Shown: in pieces, positions 9,102-18,246 of the stretch | Layout of the letters: each line of letters opens with the position of its first letter | How positions within the stretch are numbered: the first letter of the stretch is position 1 | Assembly: GCF_010669125.1 (NCBI RefSeq) | Contig: NZ_CP048630.1 | Location: 1,116,001-1,180,000 of the forward strand | Direction: 5' to 3' | Source of the DNA: Ancylobacter pratisalsi | GTDB lineage: Bacteria; Pseudomonadota; Alphaproteobacteria; Rhizobiales; Xanthobacteraceae | DNA: 64,000 nucleotides | Translations under genes and position numbers: made by a program | The notes under the pieces: model-generated | What the model saw: only the letters and a program-made list of their open reading frames with translations | Database searches by the model: none | What the model was told of the DNA's origin: nothing

Positions 9102-9638
9102 TCAGAGCCAGGTGATGTCGTTGAAGCCGCGGTCGATGTAACCGCCCTTGTCGGCCGAGGAGCCCTCATAGCCAAAGATCGGCCAGATCTCCTCCTGGTT
9201 GTAGAGCCCCACAACCAGCCCACCGCGCACCTTCTGGAAGAAGGCACTGTCCTCGATCTCGCGCAGCAGCGCGGTGCGCTGCTCCTCCCAGCCGATATCG
9301 GCATAGGGCACGCCGTGCCGGGCCTTCGCCAGGGTGTCGAGGGTGATCACGCCCTCCTCCACCAGCGTCTTCATCGCCGGATCAGTGCCCGCGCCGGTCT
9401 CATAGGGCTTCATCGCGATGGCGTAGAAACGGTCTGAGACCTTGTCGTGGGGATAGACGTCGCGGGCCATGACGATGAGCGTGCGCATCGTCTCCGGCTT
9501 CAGATTGGTAACTTCCAGTCCCCAGGCCTCACGCGGATTGATGACCGCAAGCCCCGAAATCATGAGTGCGCCGGTGGCACCCACCATCCCCAGCAGGGTC
9601 CGGCGCGAGGGTCCGCGCCGGTCTATCAGTGTCGTCAT
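9102..9638 (-). CDS. Gluconate 2-dehydrogenase subunit 3 family protein, Tat-exported
   Basis: A 178-residue protein with a twin-arginine signal (SRRTLLGMVGATGALMISG) in the first 35 residues. The remainder matches the gluconate_2-dh3 small-subunit family, which accompanies the GMC subunit to the periplasm and is needed for its maturation or stability. The large subunit gene follows directly, has no signal of its own, and is probably carried across by this subunit's Tat signal. AGGAGG precedes the ATG. Confidence 0.85.
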   Translation of the reverse strand: MTTLIDRRGPSRRTLLGMVGATGALMISGLAVINPREAWGLEVTNLKPETMRTLIVMARDVYPHDKVSDRFYAIAMKPYETGAGTDPAMKTLVEEGVITLDTLAKARHGVPYADIGWEEQRTALLREIEDSAFFQKVRGGLVVGLYNQEEIWPIFGYEGSSADKGGYIDRGFNDITWL

Positions 9639-9698
9639 AGCTTCCTCCTGCTTGTTCTTCGTCTTGTTGATCTGTTGGCGCAGATCTTCATGTTGGCG

Positions 9699-10094
9699 TT
9701 ATTTGTACCGCCCGTGCTTCTGCAAGACTTCGATTTTGTATCCGTCCGGATCTGTGACGAAGAAGAACTTCGCGAGCAGCGTTCCCTCGCGGAAGAACTC
9801 CTTCACCGGTGTCGGATTGAGCCCGAGTTGCTCGAAGCGGGCATGCTCGGCGCCGAGATCATCCACCACGAAAGCCATGTGCCCATAGCCGTCTCCGAGC
9901 TGGTAGGGCTCGGTACGGTCGTGGTTGATGGTGAGCTCGAGCTCGAAATCAGCGTCAGGACTGCGCAGATAGACGAGCGTGAAACCGTCGAACGGAAAGC
10001 GGTCCGCGATCGCGAGCCCGAACGCCTTCACGTAGAAGTCGGTCGAGCGCGCCTCGTCGAGAACGCGGATCATCGAATGTATGGCCTTCGCCAC
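9699..10094 (-). CDS. gloA: VOC family protein (glyoxalase I-like)
   Basis: A 131-residue vicinal-oxygen-chelate protein close to lactoylglutathione lyase, which isomerises the methylglyoxal-glutathione hemithioacetal. Likely metal ligands: His6 (AIHSMIRV), Glu in FELELTIN, His in GYGHMAF and Glu in GYKIEVLQ. A GTG start is chosen because GGAGGAACAG lies directly before it and the protein then starts MAKAIHSMIRV like other family members; a longer frame adds 15 unmatched residues. GloA identity is likely but other VOC lyases cannot be excluded. Confidence 0.82.
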   Translation of the reverse strand: MAKAIHSMIRVLDEARSTDFYVKAFGLAIADRFPFDGFTLVYLRSPDADFELELTINHDRTEPYQLGDGYGHMAFVVDDLGAEHARFEQLGLNPTPVKEFFREGTLLAKFFFVTDPDGYKIEVLQKHGRYK

Positions 10095-10238
10095 CTGTTC
10101 CTCCGGACCAGGACCCCAGACAGGGCGGGAATCCGCCACTGGTCAGGGATGCTAGGCCGCGTGGAAGGCGGGTGGTGGTAGGCTGCTAGCACATCACCAC
10201 GATGTGCTTTGCGCCGGGGCCGGCGCGGCGCGGCGGCG

Positions 10239-10595
10239 TTATTCGGCCGCCTCCAGCCGAAGCCGCGCGCCCTCGCACAGATAGCGCTCATGCACCGTCG
10301 CCGCGCTCATCGGCATCGGGCCCGCCGCGGCGGGGCGCACTTCGGTAAGAAAGATCAGACAGGAGCAACGCAGCAGCGAGGCGAAATTGCGCACCTCGCC
10401 GTGCAGTTCCAGCACCTCGTCATGCAGCTTGGTGACGAACTTGCCCAGGCTCATGCCCTGATGGGCGGCGACCTCTTCCAGCACGGTCCAGAACGCGGCT
10501 TCGAGGCGAATCGAGGTGGAATGACCGCCGATGCGCACGGAGCGCGTCTGGCCCTCATAGGTATCAGGCGCCTGACCGGCGAAGATGTGGCACAT
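10239..10595 (-). CDS. Ribbon-helix-helix domain protein (RHH_4 type)
   Basis: A 118-residue protein. Residues about 18-65 match the RHH_4 type ribbon-helix-helix domain (RSVRIGGHSTSIRLEAAFW followed by two helices with SLGKFVTKLHDEV). The fold binds DNA as a dimer in other families, though RHH_4 proteins are mostly uncharacterised. The second half has an unusual CSC pair and ends in a charged helix. GGGAGA precedes the ATG. It stands alone between ridA and the VOC gene. Confidence 0.8.
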   Translation of the reverse strand: MCHIFAGQAPDTYEGQTRSVRIGGHSTSIRLEAAFWTVLEEVAAHQGMSLGKFVTKLHDEVLELHGEVRNFASLLRCSCLIFLTEVRPAAAGPMPMSAATVHERYLCEGARLRLEAAE

Positions 10596-10700
10596 TGGGC
10601 GTCTCCCGGAACGTCCTTTATATTTTGAACGATTCCACTCCCGGAATGGCGCGCTGTAAAGGCCGAAATTGATCGCGCCCGCCGCGCGCCGACCGTGCCC

Positions 10701-11084
10701 CTAGGTGCGGCGCCTCGCCGTCACCTCGATCTCGATCTTCATTTCCGGCACGAGAAGGCCGGCGACGATAAGCGTCGCGGCCGGCCGGGCCTTGGCGAAG
10801 TACTGTCCGAAGATGGGAAACAGGACATCGGCATAGTCCGCCCGGGTCACGATGTAGTGGACCCGCACCACGTCATCGAGGCTGGCCCCCGCTTCCGCCA
10901 GCGCCGCGGCGATGTTGCGGAAACAGGCATGGGCCTGCGCGCCGACATCCTCGGGCAGGGTCATCGTCGCGTAGTCATAGCCCGTGGTGCCGGAGACGAA
11001 GATATCGGCCCCGTCGACCACCGCGCGCGAATAGCCGCCCTCCGCCTCGAACCGCGAGCCGGAGGAGATGAGGCGACGGGTCAT
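10701..11084 (-). CDS. RidA family protein (reactive intermediate deaminase-like)
   Basis: A 127-residue member of the YjgF/RidA superfamily. The typical core is present: GPSDVDGADIFVSGTTGYD-like start and a VVRVHYIVTRADYADVLFP segment. RidA proper deaminates enamine/imine products of PLP enzymes and needs an Arg near residue 105; subfamily assignment is uncertain here. The ATG at 11084 follows AAGGGAG; a 21-residue upstream extension is not supported. It lies just after leuD, a branched-chain gene, which may or may not matter. Confidence 0.85.
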   Translation of the reverse strand: MTRRLISSGSRFEAEGGYSRAVVDGADIFVSGTTGYDYATMTLPEDVGAQAHACFRNIAAALAEAGASLDDVVRVHYIVTRADYADVLFPIFGQYFAKARPAATLIVAGLLVPEMKIEIEVTARRRT

Positions 11085-11150
11085 GTCCGCTCCCTTTCTC
11101 TCACAAGAGGCGCGGCCGATTGACGACGCCACACCCCACGCCCGCACGGC

Positions 11151-11756
11151 TCACGCCCAGGGGCGTTCCTCGGCGAGCTGGCTCTCGAAGGACTTGATCT
11201 TGTCAGCCTTCGCCTGGGTGAGGCCGATATCGTCGAGCCCGTTCAGCAGGCAGTGCTTGCGGAAGGCGTCGACCTCAAAGCTGATCTGGCCACCGTCCGG
11301 CCCGGTGATGGTCTGGTTCTCAAGATCCACCGTGACAACGGCATTGGCGCCGCGCGAGGCGTCGTCGAACAGAGCTTCCAGCTGCTCGGGCGTTACCTTG
11401 ATCGGCAGGATGCCGTTCTTGAAGCAGTTATTGTAGAAGATGTCGGCGAAGGACGTCGAGATCACGCAGCGAATGCCGTAGTCCAGCAGGGCCCAAGGCG
11501 CATGCTCGCGCGACGAGCCGCAGCCGAAATTGTCGCCGGCGATCAGGATCGAGGCGCCCTTGTAGGCGGGCTTGTTCAGCACGAACTCGGGATTGTCCGA
11601 GCCGTCTTCCTTGTAGCGCAGTTCGGAGAACAGGCCTCGTCCGAGGCCGGTGCGCTTGATCGTCTTCAGGTACTGCTTGGGAATGATCATGTCGGTGTCG
11701 ACATTGACCATGTGCAGCGGCGCCGCGACGCCGCTCAGGGTGGTGAACTTATCCAC
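11151..11756 (-). CDS. leuD: 3-isopropylmalate dehydratase small subunit
   Basis: A 201-residue small subunit of isopropylmalate isomerase, which pairs with LeuC to convert 2- to 3-isopropylmalate. The family signature [20 protein letters not shown] lies at about 72-90. The start is a GTG (reads MDKFTTLSG) preceded by GGAGGAG at good spacing. It is separated from leuC by three genes on the same strand, although the two subunits act as a heterodimer. Confidence 0.97.
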   Translation of the reverse strand: MDKFTTLSGVAAPLHMVNVDTDMIIPKQYLKTIKRTGLGRGLFSELRYKEDGSDNPEFVLNKPAYKGASILIAGDNFGCGSSREHAPWALLDYGIRCVISTSFADIFYNNCFKNGILPIKVTPEQLEALFDDASRGANAVVTVDLENQTITGPDGGQISFEVDAFRKHCLLNGLDDIGLTQAKADKIKSFESQLAEERPWA

Positions 11757-11859
11757 GGTACGCTCCTCCGGTCCGGTGGCCGTGCGGCATGCGCCGGCAT
11801 GCGGGAAATCCCGCCCTCAATAGCATGTGCCGCGCGAATGCCCAGACAACCGGAGTGTC

Positions 11860-12420
11860 TCACCGGCCGGGAAGCATGCGGCGCAGGACGTCGTCCTTGA
11901 GAACGACATGATGTGCCACGGCCGCGGCCGCATGAAGCAGCGCCAGGATCACCAGCGCATTCGCCAGCAGTTCGTGCAGTTCCTTCACCTGCCCCGCCAG
12001 GTCCCGATCCACCGCTATGGGCGAGGGAATCGTGAACAGGCTGAAGAACGACACCTCGTTGCCGCGCAGGAAGGCGAGATAGATGCCCACGGCGGGGGTG
12101 GCGACCAGAAGCACGTAAAGCAGCACGTGAACCAGCGTCGCGGCCAGATGAACCGGTCGCGACAGGGCCGCCGAAGGCGGCGGCACCGGCCCGCCGACGC
12201 GAAGGACAAGCCGCGCCGCCACGAAGCCGAGAAGGGCGAGCCCGACCGAGATATGGGTCCACCAGATCAAAGTTCGTCCCGCCGTACCGCGCTCGAAGAA
12301 ACCTTCGAGGTAGGACACCCCATAGACCACGATGATCGCAATCACCGTCGACCAGTGAAGAACCCGCAACGGCAGGCTGTAGGTATGGGTAGGCGCGGCT
12401 CCGGGAACGGCTTGGGACAT
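11860..12420 (-). CDS. cybB: Cytochrome b561-type membrane protein
   Basis: A 186-residue protein with four predicted membrane helices. It resembles bacterial cytochrome b561/YodB, a di-heme b quinone-linked electron carrier. Candidate heme-ligand His residues are in VLHWSTV (near the N terminus), WWTHISVG, TLVHVLLY and the C-terminal AAAVAHHVVLKDDVLRRM, the typical family ending. AGGAG precedes the ATG and lies inside a partial palindrome (CTCC-N6-GGAG). Redox partners are unknown. Confidence 0.85.
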   Translation of the reverse strand: MSQAVPGAAPTHTYSLPLRVLHWSTVIAIIVVYGVSYLEGFFERGTAGRTLIWWTHISVGLALLGFVAARLVLRVGGPVPPPSAALSRPVHLAATLVHVLLYVLLVATPAVGIYLAFLRGNEVSFFSLFTIPSPIAVDRDLAGQVKELHELLANALVILALLHAAAAVAHHVVLKDDVLRRMLPGR

Positions 12421-12482
12421 GCTTTGACACTCCTAATTTGGAGCGTTTCTAAACTTGTTCCGAGCGATCTCCAATCGGATAC

Positions 12483-12899
12483 CTACGTATCCCCCGCCGC
12501 CTCGACCCGTTCCATATCCTCGTCCGAGAGACCGAAATGGTGGCCGATCTCGTGCACCAGTACATGGGTCACGACATCGCCCAGCGTTTCCTCATGCTCG
12601 GCCCAGTAGTCGAGAATGGGTCGGCGGTAGAGAAAGATCATGTTCGGCAAGGCGCCCGCCGCCATCTCGTAGCCCTGCGCCAGCCCGATGCCCTGAAACA
12701 GGCCGAGAAGGTCGAACGGGCTCTCCGTCTCCATCTCTTCCTGCACCTCGTCGGTCGGGAAATCCTCGACATGGATGACGAGATTTCCGCACATGGCACG
12801 GAACGCCTCCGGCAGGCGCGCATAGGCGTCTGCCGCCATGATCTCCATCTCGGCAAGGGTCGGGGCGCCGCGCGCCAGCCAGGCCAGTGCGTCGCTCAT
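12483..12899 (-). CDS. Zincin-like metallopeptidase family protein
   Basis: A 138-residue member of the minimal zincin family (pfam06262 type). The zinc site HEIGHHFGLSDEDMERVE lies near the C terminus; His, Glu and His of HExxH and the downstream Asp are conserved. No signal peptide, so cytoplasmic. The start lies 7 nt after the stop of a 44-residue membrane protein gene, suggesting joint translation. Substrates of this family are not known. Confidence 0.88.
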   Translation of the reverse strand: MSDALAWLARGAPTLAEMEIMAADAYARLPEAFRAMCGNLVIHVEDFPTDEVQEEMETESPFDLLGLFQGIGLAQGYEMAAGALPNMIFLYRRPILDYWAEHEETLGDVVTHVLVHEIGHHFGLSDEDMERVEAAGDT

Positions 12900-12906
12900 C
12901 GCCTCG

Positions 12907-13041
12907 TCACTTCAGATAGGTGGTGAAGAGGTAATAGGCGAGCGCCAGCCCGGCCGCGATCGCCAGCCCACGGCCGATCCGACGACCCCATACTTCCATG
13001 GGGTCGTCGTCGGGCGGTTCGGCATAGGGCGGGCGGTCCAT
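12907..13041 (-). CDS. 44-residue predicted single-pass membrane protein
   Basis: A short gene between leuC and the zincin gene. It encodes MDRPPYAEPPDDDPMEVWGR followed by a basic RRIGRG turn and one hydrophobic helix (about residues 25-43) ending in FTTYLK. The first half is acidic and Pro rich. The gap to leuC is 21 nt and to the next gene 7 nt. A charged head with a C-terminal anchor is coherent as a small membrane protein. I do not recognise a family. Confidence 0.65.
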   Translation of the reverse strand: MDRPPYAEPPDDDPMEVWGRRIGRGLAIAAGLALAYYLFTTYLK

Positions 13042-13062
13042 GCGCGCGGTCCGGGCCTGTCG

Positions 13063-14484
13063 TCAGATCGCCGCCGGCCAGCGACGCACGTCGACGAAGT
13101 GACCCGCGATCGCCGCCGCCGCCGCCATGGCCGGGGACACCAGATGGGTGCGCCCCCTGTGGCCCTGCCGGCCCTCGAAATTGCGGTTCGAGGTGGAGGC
13201 GCAACGCTCCTCCGGGCCCAGCTTGTCCGCGTTCATGGCCAGACACATGGAGCAGCCCGGCTCGCGCCAGTCGAAGCCGGCCGCCTTGAAGATCGCGTCC
13301 AGCCCCTCGGCCTCGGCCTGCAGCTTCACCAGTCCCGAGCCCGGCACGATCATGCCGGAAACGCCCTCGCGCACCTTGTGGCCGGCAACGATCTTCGCCG
13401 CGGCGCGCAGGTCCTCGATACGGGCATTGGTGCACGAGCCGATGAACACCTTGTCGATGGCGATGTCGGTGATCTTCGTGCCGGCCGTCAGGCCCATATA
13501 GGCCAGCGCGCGGCGCTTGGCCTCGCGCTTGCCCTCGTCCTCGATCCTGTCCGGATCCGGCACCAGGCCCTCCACCGAGATCACATCCTCCGGGCTGGTG
13601 CCCCAGGACACGATCGGCGGCAGCGAGGCGCCGTCGAGCCGCACTTCCTTGTCGAAGAAAGCGCCCTCGTCGGTCCGCAGCGTGTCCCAATAGCGCAGCG
13701 CGGCGTCCCAGTCGGCGCCCTTCGGCGCGCGCGGGCGGTCCTTCACATAGGCAAAGGTGGTCTCGTCCGGCGCCACCATGCCGGCACGGGCGCCGCCCTC
13801 GATCGACATGTTGCAGACCGTCATGCGGCCTTCCATCGTGAGGTTGCGGAACACCTCGCCGGCATATTCGATGACATAGCCGGTGCCGCCGGCGGTGCCG
13901 GTGGCGCCGATGATGGCGAGCGTCACATCCTTGGCGGTCACCCCGTCCGGCAGCTTGCCGTCGACGGAGACGCGCATGTTCTTGGCCTTGCGCTGGATCA
14001 GCGTCTGGGTGGCGAGCACGTGCTCCACCTCCGAGGTGCCGATGCCATGGGCGAGCGCGCCGAAGGCGCCATGGGTCGAGGTGTGGCTGTCGCCGCACAC
14101 GATGGTCGTGCCCGGCAGGGTGAAGCCCTGCTCCGGACCGATGACGTGGACGATGCCCTGGCGCTTGTCGAGCTCGTTGAAATACTCGACGCCGAACTCG
14201 CGGGCGTTCTCCGCCAGCGTCTCGACCTGCATACGGCTCTCGGGATCGACGATGCCGAAGCTGCGATCGGTGGTCTGCACGTTGTGGTCGACCACGGCCA
14301 GCGTCTTCGAGGGCGCATGCACCTTGCGGCCCGCGAGACGCAGGCCCTCGAACGCCTGCGGGCTCGTCACCTCGTGAACGAGGTGACGGTCGATGTAGAG
14401 CAGGCAGGTTCCATCGTCCTGGCGGTCGATGACATGGTCGTCAAAAATCTTGTCGTACAGGGTACGGGGAGCGGACGTACTCAT
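13063..14484 (-). CDS. leuC: 3-isopropylmalate dehydratase large subunit
   Basis: A 473-residue aconitase-family enzyme. The three [4Fe-4S] ligands are Cys351 (FIGSCTNAR), Cys411 and Cys414 (GCSMC). The active-site His/Asp motif [26 protein letters not shown] lies at about 131-155. With LeuD it forms isopropylmalate isomerase. Length is normal. Upstream is an AT-rich gap that likely carries its promoter. Confidence 0.98.
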   Translation of the reverse strand: MSTSAPRTLYDKIFDDHVIDRQDDGTCLLYIDRHLVHEVTSPQAFEGLRLAGRKVHAPSKTLAVVDHNVQTTDRSFGIVDPESRMQVETLAENAREFGVEYFNELDKRQGIVHVIGPEQGFTLPGTTIVCGDSHTSTHGAFGALAHGIGTSEVEHVLATQTLIQRKAKNMRVSVDGKLPDGVTAKDVTLAIIGATGTAGGTGYVIEYAGEVFRNLTMEGRMTVCNMSIEGGARAGMVAPDETTFAYVKDRPRAPKGADWDAALRYWDTLRTDEGAFFDKEVRLDGASLPPIVSWGTSPEDVISVEGLVPDPDRIEDEGKREAKRRALAYMGLTAGTKITDIAIDKVFIGSCTNARIEDLRAAAKIVAGHKVREGVSGMIVPGSGLVKLQAEAEGLDAIFKAAGFDWREPGCSMCLAMNADKLGPEERCASTSNRNFEGRQGHRGRTHLVSPAMAAAAAIAGHFVDVRRWPAAI

Positions 14485-14562
14485 CTCGGCGTCTCACGTG
14501 TCGGTAACGGGGAAATGGGGCTCAAGCAGCGCGGCCGGGAGCACATCGGCTCCGGGCGGCGC

Positions 14563-14754
14563 TCAGCTAAGCCCCGCCACCGCGCAGGCGGTGAAACGAC
14601 CGAAGAAACGGCTGGGCATGCGCACATGGTCGGGCACCGCGGCGAAGCCGATCGTGGTCGGCAGGCGGCGGCGGACCTCAGGACGCGCGCAGTCGAGAGC
14701 GAGGGGAATACCCGCGCCCCGGCACATGTCCATTTTGCAACCAGCGTTCATCAT
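14563..14754 (-). CDS. Possible 63-residue hypothetical protein
   Basis: A short reading frame upstream of leuC, starting with tandem ATG codons 6 nt after AAGGG. It has four Cys, three of them in the first 22 residues, and no signal peptide. I recognise no family, and it could instead be part of the leuC leader. It is kept because of the start site and the absence of any competing gene on the other strand. Confidence 0.3.
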   Translation of the reverse strand: MMNAGCKMDMCRGAGIPLALDCARPEVRRRLPTTIGFAAVPDHVRMPSRFFGRFTACAVAGLS

Positions 14755-15025
14755 CGTGGAACCCTTCTAGCAAGTCTCGGCGCCGCGAACAATCCGCCGC
14801 GCCCTGCCCGCCAGCGCGGGAGGCGTGCAGGAAAAGTCACGGGAGCGAGAACAATGAACGGGTCATCACTCATTGCTGGAATAATGTATTACGAATGAAA
14901 TATTGTTCTCTTACAGTATTCCTGAACATCCACCTCTCAAAATCAGCCATTTTCCGCAACGTCATTCTCTATAGAACTTCCCCAATCTCTGCGGTACGCT
15001 GATCGGGCGAAGACTGGAGTTCACG

Positions 15026-15274
15026 ATGCGCATCACGGACATCGCCCTGATCATCGCCACCGTCGGCGCCTTTGTTGCCGCGGTGGAAGCGAAGAACCGT
15101 GTCGATATCGGCCCGGAGGTTCACGAAAACGTGCGCCGGCACAGCGAGCTGATCACCTGCCCGCTGCGAAAGCCGGACTTCGCCACCGTGATGCAGGCCG
15201 CCATGATCGGCGACGGAACCATCATCCTGGAGCAGCAGACGAACACCAAGGTGCGCCACATCAAGGACTGCTGA
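15026..15274 (+). CDS. Small predicted exported protein, unknown function
   Basis: An 82-residue protein. Residues 4-22 are hydrophobic and end in a VEA cleavage-like site, so secretion is likely. The mature part contains two Cys (in ITCPLRKPDF and the final residue), which could form a disulfide. TGGAG lies 7 nt before the ATG. It is bounded by the AT-rich leuC upstream region and a bidirectional terminator. No family recognised. Confidence 0.6.
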   Translation: MRITDIALIIATVGAFVAAVEAKNRVDIGPEVHENVRRHSELITCPLRKPDFATVMQAAMIGDGTIILEQQTNTKVRHIKDC

Positions 15275-15323
15275 ACCCGGCAGGACGGCATCAGGGCACG
15301 GCCGCCGGACCACGCATCAAAAC

Positions 15324-15351
15324 AAAAAAGCCGGGGCGAGCCCCGGCTTTT
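15324..15351. terminator. Bidirectional intrinsic terminator
   Basis: An 8-bp perfect stem (15329-15336 with 15341-15348) with loop CGAG, an A-run before and T-run after. It separates the small exported protein gene from rplS, which comes from the other strand. Confidence 0.88.
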
Positions 15352-15389
15352 GTTATTTCGCGTCGAAGAACGCGGTCAGAACGACGCCC

Positions 15390-15797
15390 TCACTCGGCGG
15401 CGACGACCGGCGCGGTCTTCTTCTTGCCGGCGTTCTTGTCCTGGCGCTCGGCGATACGGGCCGACTTGCCGCGGCGGTCGCGCAGGTAATACAGCTTGGC
15501 GCGACGCACCTTGCCGCGACGCACCACCTTCAGGCTGTCGATGTTCGGCGAGTAGATCGGGAACACGCGCTCCACGCCCTCGCCGTACGAAATCTTGCGG
15601 ACGGTGAAGTTCTCGTTGATGCCGCCGCCGGAACGGGCGATCACAACACCTTCATAGGCCTGCACGCGCGAGCGCTCGCCTTCCTTCACCTTCACGTTGA
15701 CGATAACGGTATCGCCGGGCTGGAAGTCGGGAATAGCGCGCTTCTCGGCCAGCTTGGCGGCCTGCTCGTCATCGAGCTCTTTAATAATATCGACCAT
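15390..15797 (-). CDS. rplS: 50S ribosomal protein L19
   Basis: A 135-residue ribosomal protein. The conserved body includes [30 protein letters not shown] and [13 protein letters not shown]; a short Lys/Ala tail is typical of alphaproteobacteria. It sits at the interface of the subunits. It is the last gene of the rpsP-rimM-trmD-rplS block and ends at a strong terminator. Confidence 0.98.
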   Translation of the reverse strand: MVDIIKELDDEQAAKLAEKRAIPDFQPGDTVIVNVKVKEGERSRVQAYEGVVIARSGGGINENFTVRKISYGEGVERVFPIYSPNIDSLKVVRRGKVRRAKLYYLRDRRGKSARIAERQDKNAGKKKTAPVVAAE

Positions 15798-15892
15798 AAC
15801 ATCACCTCTGGCGATCCGGCATGCACCGTTCGCATCTTGCTGTTGTCAGTTCATAGTGACGGGCGGCGCTATACGCGAAATCGCCCCGCTTG

Positions 15893-16633
15893 TCATTCCC
15901 TATTCGTCGCAGAACCGTCACGCGCCCGCACATAAGCGTCCCACAGGTCCGGCCGGCGTGCGCGCGTGGCGGCTTCCGCCTGCTCGTGACGCCAGCGCGC
16001 CACCTTGGCGTGGTCGCCGCTGGTCAGCACGGCCGGGATGTCGCGCCCCTCGAAACTCTGCGGGCGGGTGAATTGCGGGTACTCCAGCAGCCCGGCGGAG
16101 AAACTCTCCTCGGTGCCGGATTGAGGGTGCCCCATCACCCCGTCGAGCAGACGCACGCAGGCGTCGAGCAGCACCAGGGCGCCGATCTCACCGCCGGACA
16201 GCACGACATCGCCGACCGAGACCTCCTCCAGCCCGCGCACGGCGACGAGGCGGTCGTCCACACCTTCGAAACGCCCGCACACGATCACCACGCCCTCCCC
16301 CGCCGCGAGGTCGCGCACCCGCGCCTGCGTCAGCGGCGCGCCGCGCGGGGTCATCAGCAGGCGCGGCCGGGTGTCGCCTTCGGGCGCGGCCGCATCCACC
16401 GCGCGCGCCAGCACGTCGACGCGCATCACCATGCCCGGCCCACCCCCGGCCGGGGTGTCATCGACCGAGCGATGCCGATCGGTGGCATGGGTGCGCGGAT
16501 CGACCGTCTCCAGCGCCCAGGCGCCCGCCGCGTCCGGTGCCCCCGCGCGGGCCAGCGCCCGCCCGGCCAGCGACTGGCCAAGCGGGCCCGGAAACATGTC
16601 GGGAAAGATGGTGATGATCGAGGCACGCCACAT
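15893..16633 (-). CDS. trmD: tRNA (guanine-N1-)-methyltransferase
   Basis: A 246-residue SPOUT enzyme that makes m1G37 in tRNAs reading CNN codons and so prevents frameshifting. It starts [21 protein letters not shown]. The trefoil-knot SAM site includes [24 protein letters not shown], and [10 protein letters not shown] is the active-site region. Gene order after rimM is typical, except that a DUF4440 gene lies between them. Confidence 0.97.
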   Translation of the reverse strand: MWRASIITIFPDMFPGPLGQSLAGRALARAGAPDAAGAWALETVDPRTHATDRHRSVDDTPAGGGPGMVMRVDVLARAVDAAAPEGDTRPRLLMTPRGAPLTQARVRDLAAGEGVVIVCGRFEGVDDRLVAVRGLEEVSVGDVVLSGGEIGALVLLDACVRLLDGVMGHPQSGTEESFSAGLLEYPQFTRPQSFEGRDIPAVLTSGDHAKVARWRHEQAEAATRARRPDLWDAYVRARDGSATNRE

Positions 16634-16753
16634 GGCAGGGTTTCCGATCCCGAAGGGCTCATTGCGGACGGAGCAGGCGAGCCCGCCACGTTGAAACAGG
16701 TGAGAACGATGCCGCCCGCAGCCCCCCGGACGGATCGGCGCCGCTCACCGATG

Positions 16754-17119
16754 CTAGCCGGACGACGAAGGGCGGCTGCCTTGATGAAACACCAGTTCCC
16801 ACATCCCGCCCCGCTTTCGCCAGAGCGAACTCCTGAGCGTTCCGGTTTCGGCGATCGTGTAGATCGCAAGAACCACGCCCTCCTGCACGTCTCTTGCCTC
16901 GAAGTCGAGGATGGTGCGGGTGCCCTCGAACCCCGGAGCGAGGGCAAGCTCGCGGACGACGGTCGGCTTGTCGTATCTACGTCCCGACTGCCCGATCTCC
17001 TGAAAATCGTCCGCGAGAATCCGCTCCAGGAATGCCGCGTCCGCCCGCCTCGCCGGATCAAGCAACTGCTGTTCCAGCGCCCTCAGTTCGTCGGCGAGTG
17101 CCTTCGCGGTTCTGGTCAT
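16754..17119 (-). CDS. DUF4440/NTF2-like family protein
   Basis: A 121-residue protein with the NTF2-like cone fold of the DUF4440 family: an N-terminal helix (ADELRALEQQLLDP), LADDFQEIGQSGRRYDK, and C-terminal strands ending in WELVFHQGSR. Members are often annotated as ketosteroid-isomerase-like or SnoaL-like but rarely have known substrates. It sits between rimM and trmD in a ribosomal operon where no gene is usual. ATG start; no signal peptide. Confidence 0.78.
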   Translation of the reverse strand: MTRTAKALADELRALEQQLLDPARRADAAFLERILADDFQEIGQSGRRYDKPTVVRELALAPGFEGTRTILDFEARDVQEGVVLAIYTIAETGTLRSSLWRKRGGMWELVFHQGSRPSSSG

Positions 17120-17145
17120 CGTCGGTCACGCCAACAACGCTGCGG

Positions 17146-17685
17146 CTACCCCCGGTCCGCCTCGGGGGGCGGGGCCTCTTCGCGCGCCCACTCGCCGGGA
17201 TCGACAACGAGACGCCCGGCGGCGATGTCCACGCCCGGCACCACGGCGCGGGTGAAGGGCAGCATCACGGTCTTGCCGCCGGCCTCGGGGGCGATTTCGA
17301 GAATGTCGCCGGCGCCGAAATCATGCACCGCGAGCACCCGCCCGAAGGGCTCGCCCTCGGTCGTGACGGCGGCCAGCCCGATCAGGTCGGCCTGATAGAA
17401 ATCGTCCTCGTCATCGATCTCGGGCAGAAGATCGCGGGAAACGTGCAGACCTTCATTCGTCAGGGCTTCGGCCGCCTCGCGGCTGTCGATCCCCTTGAAG
17501 CGGGCGACGAAGTGGTCCTTCGCCGGCCGCAGCGCCGCCAGCTCGAAGTGCCTCTTTCCCGCCTCGTCGGTCAGCGGGCCGTAGGCGAGCAGGGACTCGG
17601 GCGACTCGGCAAACACGAACAGCCGCACCTCGCCCCTCACGCCGTGAGGAGCGCCGATGCGGGCGATCAGAATGCGGTCAGTCAT
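17146..17685 (-). CDS. rimM: Ribosome maturation factor RimM
   Basis: A 179-residue 16S rRNA processing factor that binds S19 and assists maturation of the 30S head. The N-terminal RimM domain opens with ILIARIGAPHGVRGEVRLFVF; the C-terminal PRC-barrel includes DFGAGDILEIAPEAGGKTVMLPF. Length is normal and the order rpsP-rimM is kept, with a 171-nt gap that holds no gene. Confidence 0.95.
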   Translation of the reverse strand: MTDRILIARIGAPHGVRGEVRLFVFAESPESLLAYGPLTDEAGKRHFELAALRPAKDHFVARFKGIDSREAAEALTNEGLHVSRDLLPEIDDEDDFYQADLIGLAAVTTEGEPFGRVLAVHDFGAGDILEIAPEAGGKTVMLPFTRAVVPGVDIAAGRLVVDPGEWAREEAPPPEADRG

Positions 17686-17856
17686 CTTGCGCGGCTCCCG
17701 ATACGGGTCACGACGGCGAGGCGCCCCGCGCCGTCCGTACAGACGAGGCAGGGCCGGAAAGGCGCCGCGCGAAGCTGCGTCGTCCGACCCCGCGGATCAC
17801 TCTTCTGCCGTCGCCAACAGGCGGGAGAGGCGGACGCGCGGCGCCCGCCTTCCATC

Positions 17857-18246
17857 TCACTCGGCCGGAGCGGCTTCCTCGGCGGGGGCAGCCGCCGCAG
17901 CAGCGGCAGCAGCAGCCGCTGCCTCGGCAGCCGCGGTACGCTCCTGCGCCTTCTTGCCGGGGACGGCCTTCTTCGGGTTGCTGCGCGCGTCGCGCTTCTT
18001 CACATCGAGGCTGTCGAGGAAACGGGCGACGCGGTCGGTGGGCTGGGCGCCCTTGGCGAGCCAGGCCTTGGCCTTCTCGACGTCGAGGATGAAGCGGTCC
18101 TCGGCATCCTTGGGCTTCAGCGGATCGAAGGTGCCGATCTTCTCGATGAAGCGGCCATCGCGCGGGGAGCGCGAGTCGGCGACGACGATGCGGTAGTAGG
18201 GACGCTTCTTGGCGCCACCACGGGCGAGACGGATCTTGAGGGACAT
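17857..18246 (-). CDS. rpsP: 30S ribosomal protein S16
   Basis: Starts [20 protein letters not shown], the family signature. The first 85 residues are the S16 core. The last roughly 35 residues are an Ala/Glu-rich tail longer than in E. coli S16 but common in alphaproteobacteria. It heads the rimM/trmD/rplS block and follows ffh, a familiar order. Confidence 0.98.
   Translation of the reverse strand: MSLKIRLARGGAKKRPYYRIVVADSRSPRDGRFIEKIGTFDPLKPKDAEDRFILDVEKAKAWLAKGAQPTDRVARFLDSLDVKKRDARSNPKKAVPGKKAQERTAAAEAAAAAAAAAAAAPAEEAAPAE

Noticed and set aside
12838..14898. A 686-codon plus-strand frame opposite leuC
   Set aside because: leuC is certain on the other strand, and the frame has no recognisable domain.
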